Counted from the first letter of the stretch, positions 36,936 to 47,715 are shown. The stretch is DNA of 64,000 nucleotides from Neorhizobium huautlense (GCF_002968575.1 NZ_PVBM01000023.1:1-64000); one strand, 5' to 3'. Notes: a model not told the origin generated them from the sequence alone. Translations and numbers: made by a program.

Positions 36936-37633
36936 TGAGCGTCCTTACGATTGCCCTGCCGTCTAAGGGCCGCATCAAGGAAGACACCGCGGCGATCTTC
37001 GAACGGGCCGGCCTCGGCATTTCTGCAGTCGGCAACGACCGGTCTTACCGGGGACGGATCGACGGCATCGAGAGTGTCGAAATCACCTATCTGTCGGCCT
37101 CGGAGATCGCCCGCGAGCTTGCCAACGGCGCAGTCGACTTCGGCGTCACGGGAGAAGACCTCGTTCGCGAGGGCATGGTCGGCGCCGACCAGAAGGTAGA
37201 ATTCTGCGCCCGCCTCGGCTTCGGCCAGGCGGATGTCGTGGTCGCGGTGCCTGAAATCTGGCTCGATGTGGAAACCATGGCCGATCTTGGCGATGTGGCC
37301 GCCGATTTCCGCGCCCGCCACGGCAGGCGGCTGCAGATTGCCACGAAATACTGGCGGCTGACGCAGCAATTCTTCTCGTCGCAGCATGGCATCCAGCTTT
37401 ACCGCATCGTCGAAAGCCTGGGCGCCACGGAGGGCGCGCCGGCTGCGGGGCAGGCGGATATCATCGTTGATATCACCTCGACCGGCTCGACGCTCAGGGC
37501 AAACCACTTGAAGATCCTGTCGGACGGGGTGATCCTGAAATCCGAAGCCTGCCTGGTGCGGGCGCGCAAGGCGGCGCACGATGATGACCCGAGGGTTTCA
37601 AGGATCATGGAGGCAGTGCGCGCGGCCCTCTGA
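36935..37633 (+). CDS. hisG: ATP phosphoribosyltransferase, short form (catalytic subunit)
   Basis: HisG condenses ATP and PRPP, the first step of histidine biosynthesis. The 232-residue protein lacks the C-terminal histidine-binding domain of long HisG, so it depends on HisZ. Recognisable parts are [14 protein letters not shown] at the N-terminus, [30 protein letters not shown] and the PRPP loop [18 protein letters not shown]. The start overlaps the hisZ stop. A GFA-family gene follows after 19 bp. Confidence 0.95.
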   Translation: MSVLTIALPSKGRIKEDTAAIFERAGLGISAVGNDRSYRGRIDGIESVEITYLSASEIARELANGAVDFGVTGEDLVREGMVGADQKVEFCARLGFGQADVVVAVPEIWLDVETMADLGDVAADFRARHGRRLQIATKYWRLTQQFFSSQHGIQLYRIVESLGATEGAPAAGQADIIVDITSTGSTLRANHLKILSDGVILKSEACLVRARKAAHDDDPRVSRIMEAVRAAL

Positions 37634-37652
37634 TTGATGAGGAGAAAGATCG

Positions 37653-38057
37653 ATGCATATCACCGGCAGATGCCATTGCGGGCATGTGACCTACGAAGCC
37701 GAACTTGACCCGCAAAGGGTCTCCATCTGCCACTGCACCGACTGCCAGCAGCTCACGGGCTCGCCCTTCCGGGTCACCGCCGTCGTGCCGGAAGGCGACT
37801 TCAAACTCACCGGCAATCCCCCGAAGCAATATCGCAAGACGGCCGAAAGCGGCCGGGGCCGCCTCCAGTATTTCTGTCCGGAATGCGGCTCGCAACTTTT
37901 CGTCAACGGTGAGGGGGAGGCCGCAAAAATCTGGGGGATCCGCTGGGGAAACATCGATCAACGGATGGAACTGAAGCCCCAGCGCCAGGTCTGGTGCCGT
38001 TCGGCTGCACCGTGGCTCTCCGAGCTGGCAGAATTGCCGGCGCGCGAGACGGATTAA
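37653..38057 (+). CDS. GFA-family (CENP-V/GFA domain) zinc protein
   Basis: The 134-residue protein has the Mss4-like GFA fold. Zinc ligands appear as GRCHCGHV, ICHCTDCQQLTG and FCPECGSQLF, giving the expected seven or more cysteines. The founding member was reported to promote S-hydroxymethylglutathione formation, but most homologues are of unknown function. GAGGAG precedes the ATG. It lies 19 bp after hisG and could be read from the his operon. The hairpin downstream serves mainly the opposite strand. Confidence 0.86.
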   Translation: MHITGRCHCGHVTYEAELDPQRVSICHCTDCQQLTGSPFRVTAVVPEGDFKLTGNPPKQYRKTAESGRGRLQYFCPECGSQLFVNGEGEAAKIWGIRWGNIDQRMELKPQRQVWCRSAAPWLSELAELPARETD

Positions 38058-38064
38058 CAAAAAA

Positions 38065-38090
38065 ATCCGCCGGACGGATGTCCGGCGGAT
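38065..38090 (-). terminator. Intrinsic terminator after doxX (minus strand)
   Basis: ATCCGCCGGAC (38065-38075) pairs with GTCCGGCGGAT (38080-38090), an 11-bp stem with a GGAT loop. The A-run at 38058-38065 becomes a U-tract on the minus strand, so it terminates doxX; plus-strand termination would be weaker. Confidence 0.85.
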
Positions 38091-38118
38091 CAAGTCAAAG
38101 GCAGGGAACTCGCAAAGC

Positions 38119-38568
38119 TTAGGCAGCGATTGCGACAGAACCGCGGCGGGCGTCGATCGAGTAGGCGCCGGCGCCGAAAGCGGCGAGTGCCAGGAAGCCG
38201 CCTGCAATCGTGATGTTCTTCATCATCATCAGGCTATTGAAGAGGCTGAGCAGGCCGTTTGCGGCATCCGGAAAGCCGGGGATGGCGATGGCGCCAGAAT
38301 GGAAGACCAGTCCGGTAAAGAGTGAAAAGCCGGCCAGTAGCAGCGCCGCGATGCGGGTCTGGAAGCCGGTCAGCACTGCAAGACCTGCAACAAGTTCGAA
38401 GACGCCCGCGGCATAGGCGAGCAAAGTGGCGGCGGGAAGGCCGGCGCCGGTGATCATGCCGGCCGTGCCGGACGGATCGACGAGCTTCTGGAAGCCGGAC
38501 ATGACGAACATGCCGGACAGGAGGAGGCGGCTGACGAGAAGCAGGGAATTGGTAGAAGTGGCGGACAT
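38119..38568 (-). CDS. DoxX-family membrane protein
   Basis: The 149-residue protein has four hydrophobic helices and matches the DoxX family: VSRLLLSGMFVMSGFQKLVDP at the N-terminus, GVFELVAGLAVLTGFQTR in the second helix pair, and LVFHSG and NITIAGGFLALAAFGAG near the end. DoxX-like proteins are small membrane partners in quinone, thiosulfate or redox metabolism; this subgroup is uncharacterised in rhizobia. GGAG lies 7 nt before the ATG. Confidence 0.87.
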   Translation of the reverse strand: MSATSTNSLLLVSRLLLSGMFVMSGFQKLVDPSGTAGMITGAGLPAATLLAYAAGVFELVAGLAVLTGFQTRIAALLLAGFSLFTGLVFHSGAIAIPGFPDAANGLLSLFNSLMMMKNITIAGGFLALAAFGAGAYSIDARRGSVAIAA

Positions 38569-38692
38569 TTCGATCTCCGATCAGTGGTCTGTGGTCGACA
38601 GACGGTTTGAATTTGCTGACCGGTTATTTGCCCTTTTTTGATCGTGTCCGGAAGATGAACAATCATAGACGCTTTGTCTACGGAGAGTGAAC

Positions 38693-38718
38693 GACAAGAG
38701 CGACCGCGCGCTCTTGTC
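38693..38718 (-). terminator. Hairpin after the methyltransferase gene
   Basis: GACAAGAGCG (38693-38702) and CGCTCTTGTC (38709-38718) form a perfect 10-bp stem with a 6-base loop, 6 bp past the minus-strand methyltransferase stop at 38725. There is no U-tract, so termination efficiency is uncertain. Confidence 0.55.
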
Positions 38719-38724
38719 TCCCTT

Positions 38725-39819
38725 TCATGGCCGGGCGATGAAATAGGCATTGACGATATCATGGGGCAGCCGGTTCAGATCGATTGTTGAAAAACCGGCC
38801 TTCTTCAACATCCCTTCCGCCATTTCCACGCCCCACATCGTACCGAGCCCGGCTCCGCCTTGGCCGAGCGAAACCGGAGTGCAGTGCATGGTCGACATCA
38901 TATAGAGGAAGGGAGCAAGCGGCACGTCCGTGTTTTTTTCAAGATAGCTGGACCCGCCTATGTCCTGCATCAGGAACACTCCGTCCTCGGCAAGCGAGTT
39001 CCGCACCGTATCGAGCAGGCCTTGAGGGTCTTTCTGGTCGTGCACGGCGTCGAAGGCAAGTATCAGGTCGTAGGTGCCGAGAGATGTTGCCGTCGAAAGA
39101 TCTTTTTCTACGAAGGTGAGATTGGTCAGCTTCTTCTCGATCGCCGTCTTCTGAGCCTGCTGGAAGGCGTCCGTGCATAAGTCGTAGCCAATGAAACGAC
39201 TGGCCGGAAACGCCTCGGCGAGCTTTAGAAGCGCCAGGCCCTGGCCGCAGCCGACGTCCGCCACCAGGATACCACTCCTCAATCTGGCAAGAATGCCAGG
39301 GATGAGCGGCAGGATGTGTTCGTTGAGCGAGCAGACGACGGATTGGTGGCTCGATTCCGCCATCACCTCGTGAAAACGCCCATAGTGATGGTAGTGCAGG
39401 CCCTTGCCGTCGCGGAAGCGCTGAATGATTTCCTCTTCCACTTCGAAGGCAACGCCAAGAAATTGTGCCTCGACGGCAATGTTGTTCGGTGTTGCTGCCC
39501 GGGTCAGAAAGGCGGAATGTTCCGCCGGAAGTGTGAAGGTTTTCGTGGCCGGTTCATAGTCTACAACGCCTGTGGTGGCCAGCACAGAGAGCCATTCGCG
39601 CACATAGCGCTCGGCCAGGTTTGCCTTCTGGGCAAGATTGGCGACCGTGGTGGACGGCGTGCCGGCAAGAACGTCGAAGAGGCCGGTACGGTGGCCGATC
39701 GAGGTCATGAGCACGAGCGAGGCGCTGTTGAGCGCGTCGATCATCTGCCCGGCAAAGGCTTCCGCCTTGGCTTCATTGAATGTGTTTTGCGTTTCCGCGA
39801 GTGCGGTGTTGGTGGTCAT
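38725..39819 (-). CDS. Class I SAM-dependent methyltransferase with N-terminal winged-helix domain
   Basis: The 364-residue protein has two parts. Residues about 30-110 form an O-methyltransferase-like winged helix (SIGHRTGLFDVLAG, LAERYVREWLSVLATTGVVDY). Residues about 165-330 form a Rossmann methyltransferase with SAM motif I ILVADVGCGQGLALLKLA, an acidic motif II FIGYDLC and motif IV region YDLILAFDAVHDQ. This architecture occurs in the Rv2258c-like family; the substrate is not known. The start is preceded by GGGAGAG. It is divergent from a GlxA-type regulator 119 bp away, which probably controls it. Confidence 0.86.
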   Translation of the reverse strand: MTTNTALAETQNTFNEAKAEAFAGQMIDALNSASLVLMTSIGHRTGLFDVLAGTPSTTVANLAQKANLAERYVREWLSVLATTGVVDYEPATKTFTLPAEHSAFLTRAATPNNIAVEAQFLGVAFEVEEEIIQRFRDGKGLHYHHYGRFHEVMAESSHQSVVCSLNEHILPLIPGILARLRSGILVADVGCGQGLALLKLAEAFPASRFIGYDLCTDAFQQAQKTAIEKKLTNLTFVEKDLSTATSLGTYDLILAFDAVHDQKDPQGLLDTVRNSLAEDGVFLMQDIGGSSYLEKNTDVPLAPFLYMMSTMHCTPVSLGQGGAGLGTMWGVEMAEGMLKKAGFSTIDLNRLPHDIVNAYFIARP

Positions 39820-39938
39820 GGTCTCTCTCCCGAGTTGATTGGACGGGCCTGCTTTCGACGTCCGCCTGATTGCGATCTCTATGCGGAGAGAAGGGTGTCT
39901 GATAGGTTCGTTTCAGGCGGAAGCGATCCAGAACGGAC

Positions 39939-40994
39939 ATGCGGGACATGGATTCGGGACAAAAACCGATCGAGACGGTGATCGTGAGCCTTCCGGAGAT
40001 GACGGCCACCGGCATGATCATGATGGTGGACGTTCTCTCATCGGTCGGTCGGGACTGGCAATTGCTGCACGGCCGTACACCGCTGCCGCCCGCATTCTCG
40101 CCGATGATGCTGTCGCTCGATGGCGAGCCCTTTCTTGGACCGAACGGCGTGACCGTCACTCCGCACGGTGCTTTGAGCGATCGACCCGCACCCGATATCG
40201 TCATCGTACCGGATATCATTGTCGATCTCACTCAGCCCTATCCCAATTCCTACCATGCGGTGGTGGACTGGATCCGCGCCGCTTATCAGACGGGAGCTAT
40301 CATCTGTTCGGTCTGTTCCGGCTCGCTGCTCCTCGCGGAAGCCGGCCTGCTGGACGGGAAGGACGCCGCCACCCACTGGGGTTACGCGAGCCAGATGTCC
40401 GCCCGCTATCCAAAGGTCCGCGTGCGGCGTGAGCGTATCCTCATTCCCGCAGGCGAGGGCCACCGTATCATCAGCGCCGGTGGCGCATCGTCGTGGCACG
40501 ACCTCCTCCTTTATCTGATCGGCCGTTTCGTCAGCTCTGAGGAGGCGCGGCGCATTGCGAAGATCTTTTTGTTGCAATGGCACAGCGAAGGGCAATTGCC
40601 TTTCGCCTCCCTCACCGTGGGGCGCCAGCACGAAGACCAATTGATCGCCGCCGCGCAGATTTGGGCGGCCGAAAATTACCCGCGTCCGAATCCGGTGGCA
40701 GAAATGGCGGCACGGAGCGGTCTGACGGAGCGCAGTTTCCTGAGACGTTTCCGCGCCGCGACCGGCCAGTCTCCGCTTGAATATATCCAGACGCTTCGTA
40801 TGGAGGAGGCAAAGCAGATGCTCGAAACCTCCGATATGTCGCTCGACAATGTTGCGGCCGAGGTGGGCTATGTAGAGCCGGCGAGCTTCCGCAGACTGTT
40901 CCGCAAATTGGTTGGCCTCACTCCGTCGGACTATCGCAGGCGAAGCATGCCGCCGCCGGAGCTTCGGGCATCGAGGCGCGAACGGTTAGCCTGA
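39939..40994 (+). CDS. GlxA-type transcriptional regulator (DJ-1/PfpI + AraC domains)
   Basis: The 351-residue protein joins an N-terminal amidotransferase-like DJ-1/PfpI domain (residues about 12-190; IICSVCSGSLLLAEAGLLDG holds the nucleophile-elbow-like Cys, then THWGYASQM) to a C-terminal AraC helix-turn-helix pair (GLTERSFLRRFRAATGQSP, ASFRRLFRKLVGLTPSDYRR). GlxA-like members in rhizobia respond to quaternary amines or related metabolites; no ligand can be assigned here. ATG 39939 or 39948 may start it. It faces away from the methyltransferase gene. Confidence 0.87.
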   Translation: MRDMDSGQKPIETVIVSLPEMTATGMIMMVDVLSSVGRDWQLLHGRTPLPPAFSPMMLSLDGEPFLGPNGVTVTPHGALSDRPAPDIVIVPDIIVDLTQPYPNSYHAVVDWIRAAYQTGAIICSVCSGSLLLAEAGLLDGKDAATHWGYASQMSARYPKVRVRRERILIPAGEGHRIISAGGASSWHDLLLYLIGRFVSSEEARRIAKIFLLQWHSEGQLPFASLTVGRQHEDQLIAAAQIWAAENYPRPNPVAEMAARSGLTERSFLRRFRAATGQSPLEYIQTLRMEEAKQMLETSDMSLDNVAAEVGYVEPASFRRLFRKLVGLTPSDYRRRSMPPPELRASRRERLA

Positions 40995-41125
40995 TTCCGA
41001 ACCGGCAAGCTTCCGGCGTCACATCTTCCCAGTCTTCCTGAACGCAACCTTCAGCCTTGGTTCATCGTTGGATCATCAGGATGCAGCTGTTTTCGAAGCA
41101 AATTTTCCCCGAAAGGAGGTATGTG

Positions 41126-41440
41126 ATGAAGAAGATCATCGTCAGTGCTCTTGCCATTCTGGTCGCCTCGAGCGTCCCGGGCCTGGCCCAGACCTACCGC
41201 AGCGAGGGACGGGAATACCGTCAGGAGTATCGCATCTATCGCGGCATGGCGCGCGGCGAACTGACACCGCAGGAGCTGCGCAATCTCTCCCGCCAGCAGC
41301 AGCGGATCGACCGGGCGCAGTGGCGGGCTTCCCGTGACGGCTACGTCTCCTATCGGGAGCGGCAGCGGATCGAGCGTATGCAGGATAGGGCCTCTCGCAA
41401 TATCTACCGCAAGTCCAACAATGGGCGGGATCTCTACTAG
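41126..41440 (+). CDS. Small secreted arginine-rich protein (104 aa)
   Basis: A strong AAAGGAGGT at 41112-41120 fixes ATG 41126. A Sec signal peptide (MKKIIVSALAILVASSV, cleavage after GLAQ) is followed by a mature part of about 80 residues rich in Arg, Gln, Tyr and Glu (EYRQEYRIYRGMARGELTPQ, RQQQRIDRAQWRASRDG, RQRIERMQDRASRNIY). A 10-12 residue pattern of R-I-x-R/R-M-x-R recurs, suggesting amphipathic helices. The mature protein is highly basic and probably periplasmic. Similar short proteins are seen in Rhizobiales without known function. Confidence 0.75.
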   Translation: MKKIIVSALAILVASSVPGLAQTYRSEGREYRQEYRIYRGMARGELTPQELRNLSRQQQRIDRAQWRASRDGYVSYRERQRIERMQDRASRNIYRKSNNGRDLY

Positions 41441-41483
41441 GGTGCTGGTCAAGCCCGCTGACTGCCCGGCCTGGGTCGGGCGG

Positions 41484-43025
41484 TCAAATTTCTTCGATGC
41501 GGCGGGCCTCTTCCGGCAGGACCGAAAGCTCGCGCCAGTCGATCTCTTCAAGCAAAAGATTGTATTCATCGACATTGACCTGATGCGCCACCCGCAGCCG
41601 GTCGAGTTCATCGCGCTGGGCGGCGATCGCCATTAACGCCAGCCGGCGATAGGTTTCCAAAGAAGCGGCGCCGGCCGCGTTGGCGATTGCCTGCTGTTCG
41701 ATCTGGAACTTGGCGCGCAGCAATCCGGCTTCCGGTTCCTGTAGTCCTTCAAGAGGGACAAGACCGGCGGCCGCAATCTCGCGTCGCCGCGTCGCGAGTT
41801 CGCCTCTGCCTTCAGCTCGGCGATCGAGGCCGAGTAAGCGGATGACGGGCGCCAATGTCAGTCCCTGAACCACGAGGGTTGCGAGAACGACGGCAAAAGC
41901 CGTCAGGACCACCATGTCGCGTTGCGGAAAGTCTGCTGGCAAGGCGAAGGCAGTTGCAAGCGTGACGAGCCCTCGCATGCCGCACCACCCCGCAAGCAGC
42001 GCCTGGTTCAGCGTCGCGGGTTCCGGCCTGCCGTGGCTGCGTGCATACCAGGCGCGTAGGCGGTTAAAGCCGATACAGATGACGAAGCGGACCAGCACAA
42101 CGACAATCACGGTCAGCAGCGCGAAGTGGAGGGCTTCTCCGAGGCGATCGGCCGACATGCTGTCGAGGATACCACGCACCTGCATGCCCATCAAAAGAAA
42201 GGCCATGACGTTGAGCACGAAGACCGCCGCGCTCCAGACGGCGTAGGATTGGACACGCATGCGCGCCGAAGATCGTGTCCCGTCGCTACGGGCCAGCATC
42301 ATTGCGAAAGCGACGATGGCAAGCACCGCCGAAAACGCCAGTCGCGCGGCGATGATCCAGAGCAGGAAAGTCTGGACGAATTGCAGGAGATTGCCGCCGA
42401 GCGTGCCGCTGACCAGCCGGTAAAGATGACGGGACAGCCATGCGGCGACAATGCCGAGCAGGAGGCCGCCCGGCACCGCGAGGGTGAGATGCAGGGCGAC
42501 GGGCGCATCGAGGCTGCCTGCGGATTGAACCGCCAAGGCCGCATCGAATATCAGCAGTGCCGCGGCATCATTGAAGAGGCTCTCGCCCCGAAGCACGGTG
42601 TCGGTGCTGCGCGGAATGGCCATAGACGACAGAACCGCCGTTGCAGCCGCCGCATCGGGCGGTGCGACGATCGCACCGAGAACGAGCGCCGCAGCCAGGG
42701 GCAGGCCGGCGAGGGCCCAGCCGGCAAAGGCAACGGCAGCGGCGGTGACGGCTACGCCCCCGATCGCGAAGACGAGGAGCGGCAACCAGAAGCGGCGCGC
42801 GATCCTGACCGGAAAATCGAAAGCGGCGTCGAGCAGCGCCGGCGCAATGAAGAGAGCAAGAGCCGTCGCAGGCTCCAGCGAAATGTAAGGCATGCCCGGC
42901 AAAAGCGCGACCGCCGCACCCGCCAGCGCGAGCATGGACGGATAGGGCACGGAAAGTCGTCGCGAGACCTGCAACAGCACGACCGCGACAAGCAAGAGGA
43001 CAAGCAGGCTCTCAAAGAAACTCAT
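41484..43025 (-). CDS. CPA1-family Na+(K+)/H+ antiporter
   Basis: The 513-residue membrane protein has about twelve helices in residues 1-400. The CPA1/NhaP signature is visible in IAPALLDAAFDFPV, IVAPPDAAAATAVL (paired prolines and Asp), RGESLFNDAAALLIFD (ND motif for ion binding) and WCGMRGLVTLATAFALP. The C-terminal 110 residues are cytoplasmic and helical (LETYRRLALMAIAAQRDEL), as in regulatory tails of NhaP/YjcE proteins. It exchanges protons for Na+ or K+ at the inner membrane. It is transcribed alone; the terminator of the upstream groEL lies just before its start. Confidence 0.9.
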   Translation of the reverse strand: MSFFESLLVLLLVAVVLLQVSRRLSVPYPSMLALAGAAVALLPGMPYISLEPATALALFIAPALLDAAFDFPVRIARRFWLPLLVFAIGGVAVTAAAVAFAGWALAGLPLAAALVLGAIVAPPDAAAATAVLSSMAIPRSTDTVLRGESLFNDAAALLIFDAALAVQSAGSLDAPVALHLTLAVPGGLLLGIVAAWLSRHLYRLVSGTLGGNLLQFVQTFLLWIIAARLAFSAVLAIVAFAMMLARSDGTRSSARMRVQSYAVWSAAVFVLNVMAFLLMGMQVRGILDSMSADRLGEALHFALLTVIVVVLVRFVICIGFNRLRAWYARSHGRPEPATLNQALLAGWCGMRGLVTLATAFALPADFPQRDMVVLTAFAVVLATLVVQGLTLAPVIRLLGLDRRAEGRGELATRRREIAAAGLVPLEGLQEPEAGLLRAKFQIEQQAIANAAGAASLETYRRLALMAIAAQRDELDRLRVAHQVNVDEYNLLLEEIDWRELSVLPEEARRIEEI

Positions 43026-43100
43026 GCGGCGACTGTAGTTCCCGTCGCGGCTTTTGTCAGCGTTGGTTTAGCCTCGTTTTTGATGGATCAGAGCAAAGAA

Positions 43101-43124
43101 AAGGGCGGTCCGAAAACCGCCCTT
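43101..43124 (-). terminator. Intrinsic terminator after groEL (minus strand)
   Basis: AAGGGCGGT (43101-43109) pairs with ACCGCCCTT (43116-43124) in a 9-bp stem with a 6-base loop. On the minus strand the stem is followed by TTTTCTTTG, a U-rich tract, 40 bp after the groEL stop. Confidence 0.85.
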
Positions 43125-43163
43125 CCTGACTGAACCAGATGGCTCAGATGCGAGGCATCAGCC

Positions 43164-44828
<1,665 letters not shown>

Positions 44829-44859
44829 TCAGCGAATTTCGGTAAGGACAGGCGGCTTA

Positions 44860-45156
44860 TCAGCCGATGATGCCCATGATGTCGGCTTCCTTCATGATCA
44901 GAAGGTCTTCGCCATTGATCTTGACTTCGGTGCCGGACCACTTGCCGAAGAGAACGCGGTCGCCAGCCTTGACGTCGAGAGCGACGACCTTGCCGGATTC
45001 ATCGCGGGCGCCAGAACCGACGGCGACGATTTCGCCTTCCTGCGGCTTTTCCTTGGCGGTATCAGGAATGATGATGCCGCCCTTGGTCTTTTCTTCAGAC
45101 TCGACGCGACGAACGACGACGCGATCGTGCAGGGGGCGGAAATTGGTGCTTGCCAT
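44860..45156 (-). CDS. groES: 10-kDa co-chaperonin GroES
   Basis: GroES caps the GroEL ring. The 98-residue protein is complete: [18 protein letters not shown] at the N-terminus, the mobile loop [18 protein letters not shown] that contacts GroEL, and [20 protein letters not shown] in the barrel. It is the first gene of the groESL operon, with the HrcA operator (CIRCE) 57-83 bp upstream of its start. Confidence 0.97.
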   Translation of the reverse strand: MASTNFRPLHDRVVVRRVESEEKTKGGIIIPDTAKEKPQEGEIVAVGSGARDESGKVVALDVKAGDRVLFGKWSGTEVKINGEDLLIMKEADIMGIIG

Positions 45157-45212
45157 TGTCTAATCCCTCGATCAAATGACATTGACGGATCACGTGATGA
45201 TCCGCTGGAATG

Positions 45213-45239
45213 TTAGCACTCACCTCCAGGGAGTGCTAA
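45213..45239. promoter_or_regulatory. CIRCE element (HrcA operator) upstream of groESL
   Basis: TTAGCACTC (45213-45221), nine bases, GAGTGCTAA (45231-45239) is a perfect CIRCE inverted repeat. It lies in the groES leader, so HrcA repression and heat induction of groESL are expected. hrcA itself is not in the window. Confidence 0.97.
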
Positions 45240-45412
45240 GCGCCGCGGATGTAGGCTCGGCGAGCGGAAGAGTCAAGGATAGGGACAGAAAAAACAGCGC
45301 TTCGCGAGGAGCCGGGCGATTGCTGAAACTTGACTTTGGAGTAGCAATTTCGTCTAAATGATATATGGGGTTTGCGAGTGCCCCACGAGGCGCCATGCCG
45401 AAGTTCGCGTCC

Positions 45413-45435
45413 TTCATATGACTATCACATATGAA
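45413..45435. promoter_or_regulatory. Operator candidate upstream of the chrB-like gene
   Basis: TTCATATG (45413-45420) and CATATGAA (45428-45435) are perfect reverse complements around a 7-base spacer, 17 bp before ATG 45453. This looks like a repressor or metal-sensor operator. ArsR/SmtB-type sites have similar AT-rich dyads, but the protein that binds here is not known. Confidence 0.6.
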
Positions 45436-45452
45436 CCTTAGAGGGCACGACC

Positions 45453-46271
45453 ATGGCGACTTATAATGCTATCTCATCTGAGAAATTGGCACGATTAATC
45501 GGCACGCCCAAGGCGCCGCTGATTATCGACGTGCGCGACCGGGACGACTTTGCCGAAAACCCTTTCCTGCTGCCGGCTTCGCTCAAAAAGGCTCACCACG
45601 ATGTCGCCGATTGGGCTCCGTCGTTGAACGGGCGATGGGTTGTGGTCGTCTGCCAGAAGGGCCGCAAGCTGAGCGAAGGCGTTGCAGCCTTCCTGCGTAT
45701 TGCGGGCGCCGAGGCAGAGGTTCTGGAGGGAGGTTTCGAAAGCTGGCGGGAACTCGGGCTGCCGCTCCTGCCTGTGGAAAGGATCCCCGACAGGAAGGCC
45801 GACGGCGCGACACTCTGGGTAACGCGCGCCCGGCCGAAAATCGACCGCATCGCCTGTCCCTGGCTGATCCGCCGCTTTGTTGATCCCGGCGCCACTTTTC
45901 TATTCGTCTCGGCCGTAGAGGTCGAGGCCGTCGCCGACCGCTTCGGCGCGACGCCTTTCGATATCGAAGGCGTCTTCTGGAGCCATCGCGGCGAACTCTG
46001 CAGCTTCGATGTCATGATCGAGGAGTTCGGATTGTCATTTCCCGCACTCGGCCACCTCGCTCGGATCGTCCGAGGCGCCGACACGGACCGGCCCGACCTT
46101 GAGCCTCAGGCTGCGGGGCTCCTGGCGATATCGCTTGGCCTGTCGCGGATGTATTCCAGCGATCTGGAACAGATGGACCAGGGCATGCTCATCTATGACG
46201 CACTTTATCGTTGGGCTCGCGACGCGGCGGACGAGAAACATGATTGGGTATCCCATGGCGGACGGAAGTGA
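45453..46271 (+). CDS. Rhodanese domain fused to chromate-resistance ChrB C-terminal domain
   Basis: The 272-residue protein has two domains. Residues 1-110 are rhodanese-like: PLIIDVRDRDDF, then the active-site loop VVVCQKGRKLSEG with the catalytic-type Cys, and EVLEGGFESWRELGLPL. Residues about 118-265 match the ChrB C-terminal family (LWVTRARPKIDRIACPWLIRRF, FWSHRGELCSFDVMIEEF). ChrB proteins accompany ChrA and, in the best-studied case (Ochrobactrum), act as chromate-responsive regulators. The N-terminal DNA-binding half of that ChrB is replaced here by rhodanese, so a sulfur or chromate-handling role is as likely as regulation. The chrA start lies inside its 3' end by 17 bp. Confidence 0.85.
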   Translation: MATYNAISSEKLARLIGTPKAPLIIDVRDRDDFAENPFLLPASLKKAHHDVADWAPSLNGRWVVVVCQKGRKLSEGVAAFLRIAGAEAEVLEGGFESWRELGLPLLPVERIPDRKADGATLWVTRARPKIDRIACPWLIRRFVDPGATFLFVSAVEVEAVADRFGATPFDIEGVFWSHRGELCSFDVMIEEFGLSFPALGHLARIVRGADTDRPDLEPQAAGLLAISLGLSRMYSSDLEQMDQGMLIYDALYRWARDAADEKHDWVSHGGRK

Positions 46272-47616
46272 CACGGCAATGGACGCGATGGTGAAGGAAG
46301 AGGTTTCCGGCCCTGTCGGACTTAGGGAGATGACGGCGGTTTTCGCCAAGATTGGAGTATTGAGCTTTGGTGGCCCCGCGGGTCAGATAGGTCTGATGCA
46401 CCGGATCTTGGTGGATGAGAAGCGCTGGATTTCCGAGGAGCGGTTTCTTCACGCGCTGAATTACTGCATGCTGCTGCCGGGGCCTGAAGCGCAGCAACTG
46501 GCGACTTATATCGGCTGGTTGATGCATGGTACCCGCGGAGGCATCATCGCCGGGCTTCTGTTCGTCATTCCCGGCCTCGCAGTCATCATTGGCCTTTCGA
46601 CTGCCTATTCGCTCTACCAGGACACGACCTGGCTGACCGGCCTCTTCTATGGCCTGAAAGCGGCGGTGCTGGCGATCGTCGTCGAAGCGGTGATCCGGCT
46701 CGGCCGCAAGACGTTGAAGAGCCGGTTCCTCGTCGCCATTGCGGCTCTGGCTTTCATATCGCTGTTCTTTTTCAGCCTTCCGTTTCCGCTGGTCGTGCTG
46801 CTGGCGGGCATCGCCGGCTTCGTCTCCGCCCGTTCCGGCGGAAGCCGGCCGACAGGAGCCGCCGCGCCCATCGATCTTCCAAAACGCCCGCCGGCTTTGA
46901 AGGCGGTCGCGACGCTCTTCTTCTGGGTCGCTGTCTGGCAGCTTCCGCTTCTGGCCCTCTGGCTGGTCTCCGGTACAGAGGCCCTGTCGGCGATGTTCAC
47001 TTTCTTCTCCAAGATGGCCCTGGTCACCTTCGGCGGGGCTTATGCGGTGCTTGCCTACGTGGCGCAGGTCGCAGTCCAGGATTACGGCTGGCTGAGGCCG
47101 GGCGAAATGTTGGACGGGCTGGCGCTGGCGGAAACAACGCCGGGGCCGCTGGTATTAGTGCTTTCTTTCGTCGGCTTCCTTGTCGGCTTCCGCGGGGCTG
47201 CCGGGCTGGGAGCCGTCACGGGCGGTGTCATCGGCGCCCTACTGGTTGCCTGGGCCACCTTCGTGCCGAGCTTCATCTGGATTTTTGCCGGGGCACCCTT
47301 CATCGAGCGGCTCCGCGGCAACGCGACATTTTCAGCGGCCCTCTCGGCGATCACGGCGGCTGTGGTGGGGGTCATCCTTAATCTCGCCATCTGGTTCGGC
47401 ATGCATGTGCTGTTCCGCGAAGTCGGCGAGATCTCGCTTTGGCCAGCGGCCGGCCTCCATGTTTCCTGGCCTATCTGGACGAGCCTTGACCTGGCCGCCT
47501 TCCTGCTTTTCCTGCTTTCGGCGGTTCTTTTGTTCCGGATAAGGGTTGGCATGGTGCCTGTGTTGGCCATATGCGCTCTCGCCGGTCTGACGCTCAAGCT
47601 TCCGGCTCTCCTGTGA
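46255..47616 (+). CDS. chrA: Chromate transporter ChrA (CHR family, two-domain)
   Basis: ChrA exports chromate or related oxyanions across the inner membrane. From ATG 46255 it has 453 residues in two homologous halves of about six helices: first FAKIGVLSFGGPAGQIGLM with LNYCMLLPGPEAQQLATYIG, then FFSKMALVTFGGAYAVLAYV with GLALAETTPGPLVLVLSFVG. The paired FGG and PGP motifs are the family signature. Starts at 46279 (GGAAG 10 nt upstream) or 46288 are possible; the first transmembrane segment is unaffected. It overlaps the rhodanese-ChrB gene, so the pair is an operon controlled from the dyad at 45413-45435. Confidence 0.92.
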   Translation: MADGSDTAMDAMVKEEVSGPVGLREMTAVFAKIGVLSFGGPAGQIGLMHRILVDEKRWISEERFLHALNYCMLLPGPEAQQLATYIGWLMHGTRGGIIAGLLFVIPGLAVIIGLSTAYSLYQDTTWLTGLFYGLKAAVLAIVVEAVIRLGRKTLKSRFLVAIAALAFISLFFFSLPFPLVVLLAGIAGFVSARSGGSRPTGAAAPIDLPKRPPALKAVATLFFWVAVWQLPLLALWLVSGTEALSAMFTFFSKMALVTFGGAYAVLAYVAQVAVQDYGWLRPGEMLDGLALAETTPGPLVLVLSFVGFLVGFRGAAGLGAVTGGVIGALLVAWATFVPSFIWIFAGAPFIERLRGNATFSAALSAITAAVVGVILNLAIWFGMHVLFREVGEISLWPAAGLHVSWPIWTSLDLAAFLLFLLSAVLLFRIRVGMVPVLAICALAGLTLKLPALL

Positions 47617-47715
47617 CGCCGCGGTGAAATCGAACGGCGAGGGACGCAAATCTCCTTGCCTTCGCGGGCAAGCTTTGCGACATCAGCGCCAATCGAAAAT
47701 CACGAGGCAGCAGGC

